This document shows positions 58,974-64,000 of a stretch of DNA of 64,000 bases, piece by piece. The notes below the pieces were generated by a model, which worked only from the letters and a program-made list of their open reading frames with translations, was not told the origin of the DNA and searched no databases. The number at the start of each line of letters is the position of its first letter. The stretch's first letter is position 1. The DNA lies in assembly GCA_964526225.1 (NCBI GenBank), contig CAZGLL010000003.1, forward strand, positions 1 to 64,000, given 5' to 3'. This DNA is from DRYM01 sp964526225. Lineage in GTDB: Archaea; Thermoproteota; Thermoprotei_A; EX4484-217-1. The position numbers and the translations under genes are program-made.

Positions 58974-59371
58974 AAATTATTAAGGGAAGGGTTCTTGTAG
59001 AAGGATATGCGGAAGGGGAAGCTATTGTTTCGAAAGAGCCAATATCGTTTCTGGGAGATGTAGATCCGAAAACAGGCGTTATTGTGAAAAAAGACCATCC
59101 CCTAAGAGGCTTAAGCGTTAAAGGCAAGATATTTGTTTTCCCCTACGGCAAAGGAAGCACTGTTGGATCATACGTTATATATCAATTAGCTAAAAACAAT
59201 GTAGCGCCAAAAGCGATATTAAACGTTAAAAGCGAACCCATTATTATTATAGGTTGCGTTATTTCCGAAATACCTCTAATGGACTCTTTCGAAGAAAACA
59301 TTCTTGAAATTATTAAAAATCGGGATTACGTAATAGTAAATTGTAGAGAAGGATACATTATCGTTAAGTAG
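58970..59371 (+). CDS. Aconitase X swivel-domain small subunit, phosphomevalonate dehydratase small subunit
   Basis: A 133-residue protein with the DUF126/aconitase-swivel order: K-G-R-V-L-V-E-G-Y-A-E-G-E at the start, then D-H-P-L-R-G near residue 42-47, and K-G-S-T-V-G-S-Y-V-I-Y near 62-72. It closes over the active site of the large subunit. Start TTG 58970 overlaps the large-subunit stop. It ends nine bases before the thymidylate kinase gene. Confidence 0.93.
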   Translation: MKIIKGRVLVEGYAEGEAIVSKEPISFLGDVDPKTGVIVKKDHPLRGLSVKGKIFVFPYGKGSTVGSYVIYQLAKNNVAPKAILNVKSEPIIIIGCVISEIPLMDSFEENILEIIKNRDYVIVNCREGYIIVK

Positions 59372-59381
59372 GGGCTACGAG

Positions 59382-59999
59382 TTGTTAAATAAAGGGTACT
59401 TAATAGCTATAGAGGGAATTGATGGTTCGGGAAAAACAACTATCGCTAAGAGAATTGTTGAGTGGTTAAGTATGAGAAATATCAGTGCACTTTACACTTC
59501 AGAACCCACGAAATCACCTATTGGCTTATTGATTAAGGAGAAGATTATATCGGCCGAAACCAGGCAAGATGCAAGAATTGAAGCATTACTTTTCGCAGCA
59601 GATAGATTATGGCATGTTATTAACGAAATTCTTCCAGCATTAAGTAAGAGCAATGTCGTAGTAACCGATAGGTACTATTTCTCTTCAATAGCTTATCAAG
59701 GCGCTTTAGGTGCCCCTATAAGTTGGATTAGAGAAATCAATAAGTTTGCACCAAAACCTGATTTGTCAATATATATTGACATAACGCCCGAAGAAGCAAT
59801 TAGGAGAAAAAGAAAACAAGGTGACGTAAAGAAGCTTTTCGAGAACATAGAATATCTAAGTAGAGTTAGAAAGATATATTTAGACTTAGTTAGTAATGGT
59901 GAACTCACATTAATTAGCGGTATGAATCCTCTTGAGAAAGTTGTTGATGAAGCTTTAGCTTTAGTTAGGAAATTGTTATTTCCTAGAGGCTCTTTTTAG
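59382..59999 (+). CDS. tmk: Thymidylate kinase
   Basis: A 205-residue dTMP kinase. P-loop G-I-D-G-S-G-K-T-T at residues 12-20, D-R-Y-Y-F-S-S-I-A-Y-Q-G near residue 92-103 and a lid region rich in Arg (IRRKRKQGDVKK) near 144-155. It makes dTDP for DNA synthesis. Start TTG 59382, 10 bases after the AcnX small subunit, so the metabolic unit ends here. The last 24 bases overlap the convergent zinc-ribbon gene. Confidence 0.94.
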   Translation: MLNKGYLIAIEGIDGSGKTTIAKRIVEWLSMRNISALYTSEPTKSPIGLLIKEKIISAETRQDARIEALLFAADRLWHVINEILPALSKSNVVVTDRYYFSSIAYQGALGAPISWIREINKFAPKPDLSIYIDITPEEAIRRKRKQGDVKKLFENIEYLSRVRKIYLDLVSNGELTLISGMNPLEKVVDEALALVRKLLFPRGSF

Positions 60000-60347
60000 A
60001 TTCTCTATTTTCTCAAGTATTTCAAGCCATAGTTTAAGCGATTCAAGCATTTCCTTACTTACAGATGAGGCGTCGAGTGTTGTGAGAAGCTCGTTTATCT
60101 GGTTTATTTTCGTAACAATGTTTCTTTCAAGATTATCTAAAGCTATTGAGGCTGATACTGTTGCATGTTCAGCTTCGCTTTGAACAATGTAAAATCTCGT
60201 TCCACATACGGGACATATTACTTCCCCTGTCTTTAACTTGAACAGTGGAGCCTTATCCTTAGGACAAGTTATTGAGAGCATTGTAGCTCCTGATTTTAGA
60301 AGATCTGCCATTTTCCTAATATAATCCTTACCTATTTTCTCAGGCAT
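59976..60347 (-). CDS. Sjogren's/scleroderma autoantigen 1 (p27) type zinc-ribbon protein
   Basis: A 123-residue protein of the archaeal autoantigen p27 family. The first half is a zinc ribbon: I-T-C-P-K-D-K-A-P-L-F near residue 26-36 and I-C-P-V-C-G-T-R-F near 44-52. The second half is helical. Its job is unknown; it is found widely in Archaea, with relatives in eukaryotes. It is a single gene, opposite to thymidylate kinase and divergent from UPF0147. Confidence 0.85.
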   Translation of the reverse strand: MPEKIGKDYIRKMADLLKSGATMLSITCPKDKAPLFKLKTGEVICPVCGTRFYIVQSEAEHATVSASIALDNLERNIVTKINQINELLTTLDASSVSKEMLESLKLWLEILEKIENLKRASRK

Positions 60348-60439
60348 TACTGCTTAAACCTCCGAAAGGACTTTAAATAAAAACCTGTCTAAATATATTA
60401 TGCTGAGTCCGAAGTAGTCATGTGAAGGGTGGTTTGAAA

Positions 60440-60715
60440 ATGGCGGCACAACAATCTGATGAAAGAGAAGCTAAGATAAGAATGGCTATAATGATGCTTA
60501 CATCAATAATTAACGATACTAGTGTACCTAGAAACATTAGGAGAGCGTGTACTGAAGCGATAAGGCATCTTCAAAACCCAACCTTAAGCTATGGTGTGAG
60601 AGCGGCAAATGCGATAAGCGTTTTAGATGAAATTTCGCAAGATCCCAATATGCCACCTTATGCTAGGACGAGAATATGGAATGTCGTTACATTGTTAGAA
60701 ACCGTAAGGGACTAA
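60440..60715 (+). CDS. UPF0147 family protein
   Basis: A 91-residue helical archaeal protein from ATG 60440 (MAAQQSDE). It has the family sequence AIMMLTSIINDTSVPRNIRR near residues 16-35 and DEISQDPNMPPYARTRIWNV in the second half; the structure is helical and its role unknown. I favour 60440 because GGGTGG and a GAAGGG ribosome-binding site precede it; a longer frame starts at GTG/ATG 60422. Confidence 0.9.
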   Translation: MAAQQSDEREAKIRMAIMMLTSIINDTSVPRNIRRACTEAIRHLQNPTLSYGVRAANAISVLDEISQDPNMPPYARTRIWNVVTLLETVRD

Positions 60716-60808
60716 TCATAGTATGGGAACTTAAAAATTCACACTTTCTAATTCTTTCTCATAAATAGCTTAGATGATTATTTAATAACGGAACATTATT
60801 CATGATAT

Positions 60809-62308
60809 ATGTGGTGTCGTTTCGTGAACACAGTTAACGTAAGAGTTCGAGGGATTTATGCAACAGCTATTTCAAAAATACTTTACGATAAAGGATTTAA
60901 CATCTCTCATGCTTCTAAAAAAATTAGGGAAAGACTTGGTTTAAAAGAAACACTGGCACCGCCTGACGTTACAGTTAAGGACTTAGAGCATAGACAGGGA
61001 ATCTTAATTATCGGAAGCTATGAGGAAGGAAGAACAGTATATAATGTTCTTAAAGAGACTATAAGGCCTTCGATAATGTACGTTAGTAAGCTCCCTTTCC
61101 ATGGAATTATTAAGGGAGAAGTTGTTGAGGTAAAGAATAATGTCTCTATAGTTGACTTAGGTATTAACGGAATAAAGGGTATTTTAAAAGAACAATTAAA
61201 CGTAGGTGATGAAGTAGTAGTTGACGTAAGCAAGCCTCTTCTTCCTCCAAATAATATGGCTACCTTATCGAGGAACTATATGGTACATGGGAAATATGTG
61301 GTGCTAATATATGGTAGGTCAGGTAAAGTATTCTTCAGCGAACACATTACCGACCCTAGGCTTAAAAGAAATTTGAAAACACTAGCTTCTCTTATGAAAA
61401 TAGAGGGTAATTGGGGTATTAAGTGGAGAAGTGCTACAACAATAGGTAAAGTTGATGAGTTCATGCTTGATCTTCAAAATACAGTTAAATACGCTAACGA
61501 ATTAATTTCGAAATTTGATAAAGCTAAGAAAGGAGAACTTATATATACGGGACAGTTTTTCGGAATGCTTGTTTTCTCAGATAGAGATAAAGAGAAATTG
61601 GATGAAATTAGATCGAAAGTTTATCCTACGATCAAAGGACATCATAAGTATAAGTCGTTAAGTAACGAATTAACCGAAATAGTCGATTATACAGAGTATG
61701 TGCTACTTAATAAGCCCGAAATAGCAAATGACCTTTCGAAAATACTACTACACTATGTTTACGAAAAGCTTAAGGAAAAAACGCATATCGAAATAGAGCA
61801 CATAAGCATTTTCGAAAATGAAATTAAAAAGCTAACTCCAGGACAAATAGTTAAGTTAACTATGGAGAACGATGAGGCACAAATTACTGTGAAAAGGATT
61901 TTCAAAAGTAAAGGCATTTACGACGGCTTAGGTGTTGAGAAAGAACCTGGAGACTACGATTTAATGGAGGTTTCAACAAAACATCCACTAATAATTCATA
62001 AGTATTTTTCTAAAAACGGAACATTTAAGGGAATTTACTTAAACATAAACACACCCCCAGAAATTGTTCCAGGTAAGATAAGATACATAGATTACGAAGT
62101 AGATGTTGTAGCAACAAGGGATGAAGTAAGAAAAATAGATGTTGAGAAACTAGAGAAAACCGTAGAGGAAGGAATATTAGATCCCGACGAAGCAAAAGAG
62201 AAATTAGAGATAGCTGAAAAAGCATTTAGGTTCCTAAAGGAAAACATTGAGAATTTAGAGAAAATATCGATAAAAGATTTAGAGCAAGCACTTCACAAAG
62301 AAAGCTAA
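60809..62308 (+). CDS. FAU-1 family RNA-binding protein / predicted ribonuclease
   Basis: A 499-residue protein of the FAU-1 (AU-1) family. N-terminal part with the RNA-binding beta domain (VNVRVRGIYATAIS, then KGEVVEVKNNVSIVDLGING near residue 110-130), a central domain, and a C-terminal DUF402-type domain with K-G-I-Y-D-G-L-G-V-E-K and G-K-I-R-Y-I-D-Y-E-V-D-V. FAU-1 of Pyrococcus binds AU-rich RNA and has been proposed to process pre-rRNA. ATG 60809 or GTG 60824 as start. Alternative: the protein acts only as RNA chaperone. Confidence 0.87.
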   Translation: MWCRFVNTVNVRVRGIYATAISKILYDKGFNISHASKKIRERLGLKETLAPPDVTVKDLEHRQGILIIGSYEEGRTVYNVLKETIRPSIMYVSKLPFHGIIKGEVVEVKNNVSIVDLGINGIKGILKEQLNVGDEVVVDVSKPLLPPNNMATLSRNYMVHGKYVVLIYGRSGKVFFSEHITDPRLKRNLKTLASLMKIEGNWGIKWRSATTIGKVDEFMLDLQNTVKYANELISKFDKAKKGELIYTGQFFGMLVFSDRDKEKLDEIRSKVYPTIKGHHKYKSLSNELTEIVDYTEYVLLNKPEIANDLSKILLHYVYEKLKEKTHIEIEHISIFENEIKKLTPGQIVKLTMENDEAQITVKRIFKSKGIYDGLGVEKEPGDYDLMEVSTKHPLIIHKYFSKNGTFKGIYLNINTPPEIVPGKIRYIDYEVDVVATRDEVRKIDVEKLEKTVEEGILDPDEAKEKLEIAEKAFRFLKENIENLEKISIKDLEQALHKES

Positions 62309-62351
62309 CCTTAAAAAACACCTGAAACTACATAGCTAAATGGGACAGTGA

Positions 62352-62439
62352 GCGGGGGTGCCCGAGCTAGGTCAAAGGGGTCGGGCTGAGGCCCCGATGG
62401 CGTAGGCCTGCGTGGGTTCAAATCCCACCCCCCGCACCA
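62352..62439 (+). tRNA. tRNA-Leu (GAG)
   Basis: Acceptor GCGGGGG (62352-62358) pairs with CCCCCGC (62429-62435); anticodon stem TCGGG/CCCGA around loop CTGAGGC gives anticodon GAG. Class II long variable arm, T-arm GTGGG-TTCAAAT-CCCAC. No intron, discriminator A, CCA encoded at 62437-62439. It differs from tRNA-Leu (TAA) chiefly in the anticodon arm. Confidence 0.95.
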
Positions 62440-62740
62440 ACCACGGTTTCTTACAATAAGTTTTTGAGGAAATGTTGCTGTTTTGTTGGTCTCTACTAAA
62501 CGCGTATATGCTAATTGAGGTCCATCACCCATTAATACAGCTACCTATGTTGTTCCTCTTATTTCTTCAAGTTTGCTCTGACATTTAATGCTAAGTCTTC
62601 ATGGAATGAAATACTTCATTGAGTTCCTCCTAAAGCCTTTTGTTTTACAGCTTACTAGATAAATAATGTTAGGTAAGCTACGTTGTTTATTCTTTCTCGA
62701 TAAGCTAGTTAGACATTTAAAAATGTTTAAGTGTAAGATT
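62440..62740. other. Intergenic stretch, nothing seen
   Basis: About 300 bases between tRNA-Leu and the leftward universal stress protein gene. Frames on both strands are short and lack a plausible composition. It holds only AT-rich runs, one of them close to the downstream stop of the stress protein. Confidence 0.5.
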
Positions 62741-63184
62741 TTACCTTACAATAAGTATTGACTTATTTGTACAGTGGTTGAAAAGGTACGAGGAAGTACT
62801 TCCAACAATGAATCTGCTTATAGTACCTAAGCCTCTTGATCCGACAACTACTAAGTCTACTCCTAGTTCTGAAGCTTTCTTACAAATTGTTGGTCCAGGC
62901 TTTCCCTCAACTATTACCGGTTTTGCTTCTACATTTTCACTTTGAGCCTTAGTTAACGCTCTATACATTATCCTGTCAGCATGTTCTTTTAATGCTTCAA
63001 TTAACACTTGCCTTTTAGCTTTATCTATTGATGGGACAAGTAAAGGTTCAATAACATAGATTATGTAAAGTGTAGCATTAAATTTCTTACATATTTCAAT
63101 AGCTACTTTAAGCGCTCTTTCTGAAACGTCGGATCCATCTACACCTACAATAACTTTGGAGAAAATCATTTCCCTCACATCCAC
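62741..63184 (-). CDS. Universal stress protein (UspA family)
   Basis: A 147-residue Rossmann-like protein. It starts S-K-V-I-V-G-V-D-G-S-D-V-S-E-R-A near residues 9-24 and ends with the ATP-binding G-S-R-G-L-G-T-I-S-R-F-I-V-G-S near residue 117-131, the G-x2-G-x9-G-S/T pattern of ATP-binding Usp proteins, then N-K-S-I-L-I-V. Stress-related nucleotide binding is the family role; the specific trigger is unknown. A TATA-like run lies in the 160 bases to its right, shared with the MazG-like gene. Confidence 0.9.
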   Translation of the reverse strand: MDVREMIFSKVIVGVDGSDVSERALKVAIEICKKFNATLYIIYVIEPLLVPSIDKAKRQVLIEALKEHADRIMYRALTKAQSENVEAKPVIVEGKPGPTICKKASELGVDLVVVGSRGLGTISRFIVGSTSSYLFNHCTNKSILIVR

Positions 63185-63343
63185 TATACTCTATACTTAT
63201 TCGAGCCTATAACTATAAACAATATTAACTGTTAGTTAAGCTATGAATTAAACTATAAGCTTATATTAAATAGTGTTTAAACGGTAATAATTTAAGCTTA
63301 GAGTATGAGAGTGTATGTAGATAGGTATTCGTAGGGACTATTT

Positions 63344-63646
63344 ATGAAAATATCTGAAGCACAAACTTTAGTTGAGGAAATAATAAAAAGATATGGTATT
63401 AGAAGAAACGTTCTAGCATCTTTAGCGGGAGTATATGAGGAATTAGGGGAGCTTACATCAAAAATACTAGTTAAAGAAGGATTTAAGAGAGGCTCTGTAA
63501 CACCTGAGGAAGTAGGTTATTCTTTTGCTGAAGTACTATTTGAACTTCTAAAACTTGCTGATAGTTGCAATATTGATTTAGAACGCGAATGGCTAAAGGC
63601 TGTTGAAAAATGGAAAACTGCTAGAGAAGAACCTCGTTGGCTATGA
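63344..63646 (+). CDS. MazG-like / all-alpha NTP pyrophosphatase-type protein
   Basis: A 100-residue helical protein. The MazG-type metal site appears as Y-E-E-L-G-E-L-T near residue 30-37 and an equivalent second helix F-A-E-V-L-F-E-L-L-K-L-A-D near 61-73. MazG and relatives (iMazG, dUTPase-like) hydrolyse non-canonical or excess nucleoside triphosphates. The assignment is by helix pattern and the E-E-L-G-E; only one domain is present. It is rightward, followed by the tRNA-Ser gene on the other strand. Confidence 0.75.
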   Translation: MKISEAQTLVEEIIKRYGIRRNVLASLAGVYEELGELTSKILVKEGFKRGSVTPEEVGYSFAEVLFELLKLADSCNIDLEREWLKAVEKWKTAREEPRWL

Positions 63647-63663
63647 AAAGCAAAGTCATGTGT

Positions 63664-63785
63664 TGGCGCCGGGGGCGGGATTCGAACCCGCGCGCCCCGC
63701 GAAGGGGGCAGTGGGTCTCCCGATTTCTTAGCCGGAAATGGTGTGGTCTCGAGCCCACCGCCTTAGACCGCTCGGCCACCCCGGC
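63664..63785 (-). tRNA. tRNA-Ser (CGA), with intron
   Basis: Acceptor GCCGGGG (63785-63779) pairs with CCCCGGC (63674-63668); anticodon stem GTGGG/CCCAC; anticodon CGA at 63751-63749. A 31-base intron at 63747-63717 follows position 37, the canonical site. The mature form has 88 bases with a long variable arm (class II), T-arm CGCGG-GTTCGAATC-CCGC as read from the gene, discriminator G and CCA encoded at 63666-63664. Confidence 0.93.
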
Positions 63786-63836
63786 GCCTAAGCTTTTTTT
63801 TCTATATTTGGGTTAAAAAACATTTAATTTGCCTTA

Positions 63837-64000
63837 CTAAAGCGGTAATGAAGGGGGCTTTTTATCATATGCTACTTCTTTGATTTCACTAATTCTCTTC
63901 CTAATATGTTTGGGTAGGAGGAACATTTCGACATGTGTTTCACCATCGTAGAATCTTAGTTCTCCCACTATTCTTTCCCTTATTCTCTTTTCGACCTCCT
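63837..64000 (-). CDS. speE: Polyamine aminopropyltransferase (spermidine synthase-like), C-terminal part
   Basis: The window ends inside this leftward gene; about 54 codons are visible with stop TAG at 63839-63837. The tail reads E-K-R-I-R-E-R-I-V-G-E-L-R-F-Y-D-G-E-T-H and M-F-L-L-P-K-H-I-R-K. The L-R-F-Y-D-G-x-T-H-x-x-x-F-x-L-P-K pattern is the C-terminal segment of archaeal spermidine synthase-like aminopropyltransferases, which build polyamines from decarboxylated SAM and produce methylthioadenosine, the substrate of MtnP at 28.6 kb. The catalytic part is outside the window. Confidence 0.72.
   Translation of the reverse strand, partial: EVEKRIRERIVGELRFYDGETHVEMFLLPKHIRKRISEIKEVAYDKKPPSLPL

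Noticed and set aside
1..64000. CRISPR arrays, insertion sequences, prophage or integrated plasmid
   Set aside because: No regularly spaced repeats, transposase, integrase or phage genes were seen, and gene content is mostly core archaeal.

Overview
The window is a stretch of archaeal chromosome, mostly core genes. The evidence is eukaryote-like translation and replication machinery (aIF5A, aIF2-alpha, SRP54, L10e, L21e, L44e, S27e, RNA polymerase subunits F and L, PCNA, small primase, GINS, Nop10, Csl4, Dph2, Pus10), AglB, CDP-archaeol synthase, introns in the tRNA anticodon loops and TATA-type promoters. The DNA is AT-rich, Arg and Ile are written mostly AGA/AGG and ATA, and tRNA stems are very GC-rich, so I infer a thermophile. 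Gene content (a DUF2067-like protein beside Csl4, FAU-1, UPF0147, a TreT/TrmB sugar cluster) fits the TACK/Thermoproteota side of Archaea better than Euryarchaeota, but a RadB-like ATPase is present and I do not name a genus. I see no rRNA, CRISPR array, insertion sequence or prophage.

Layout. 1-3.3 kb: end of an HTH regulator, HPP membrane protein, MATE exporter, a cell-surface protein and an Mth938-like protein. 3.3-12.2 kb: a sugar island with trehalose synthase TreT, regulator TrmB, a complete MalEFGK-type ABC importer, a glycosyltransferase and a GalT-like enzyme; palindromic sites lie at its two control regions. 12.2-29.4 kb: mixed single genes on both strands (nitrilase, RHH protein, NOG1-like GTPase, nicotinamidase-like enzyme, NhaD/ArsB permease, cyclase, SWIM protein, ACT-V4R protein, prenyl synthase, TldD-like peptidase, Lrp regulator, RimK-type ligase, GlcNAc-1-P transferase, MtnP). 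29.4-33.2 kb: tRNA-Asp (intron), tRNA-Arg, tRNA-Leu, a phosphoribosyltransferase and a likely Re-type citrate synthase.

33.4-50.6 kb is a long, nearly one-directional information-processing block: aIF5A, SRP54, a TrmY-like methyltransferase with Pus10, L21e, RpoF, DUF655, KsgA, HemK2/Mtq2, TrmJ, a THUMP tRNA methyltransferase, L10e, Dph2, a METTL5-like methyltransferase, Csl4, a DUF2067-like protein, RpoL, two small proteins, PCNA, PriS, GINS, L44e, S27e, aIF2-alpha and Nop10. Most neighbours overlap by ATGA or lie a few bases apart, so they are probably co-transcribed in a few long units. 50.6-62.3 kb: AglB, CarS, RadB, an RNase H-fold protein with a Clp1/Grc3 kinase, the UbiD plus aconitase-X genes of the archaeal mevalonate route, thymidylate kinase, UPF0147 and FAU-1. 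The window ends with tRNA-Leu, a universal stress protein, a MazG-like protein, an intron-containing tRNA-Ser and the 3' end of a probable polyamine aminopropyltransferase.

The oddest spot is 43.5-44.35 kb. The METTL5-like gene has no usable start in its own frame but gains one through a single +1 shift at a CTT-AAG site. The next small reading frame, joined to both neighbours by ATGA overlaps, carries an in-frame TAG. Other points of interest are a 22-bp perfect palindrome before aIF5A, a 16-bp palindrome before malE, a TldD-family protein whose zinc motif is one residue short, and the pairing of a TrmY-like gene with Pus10.
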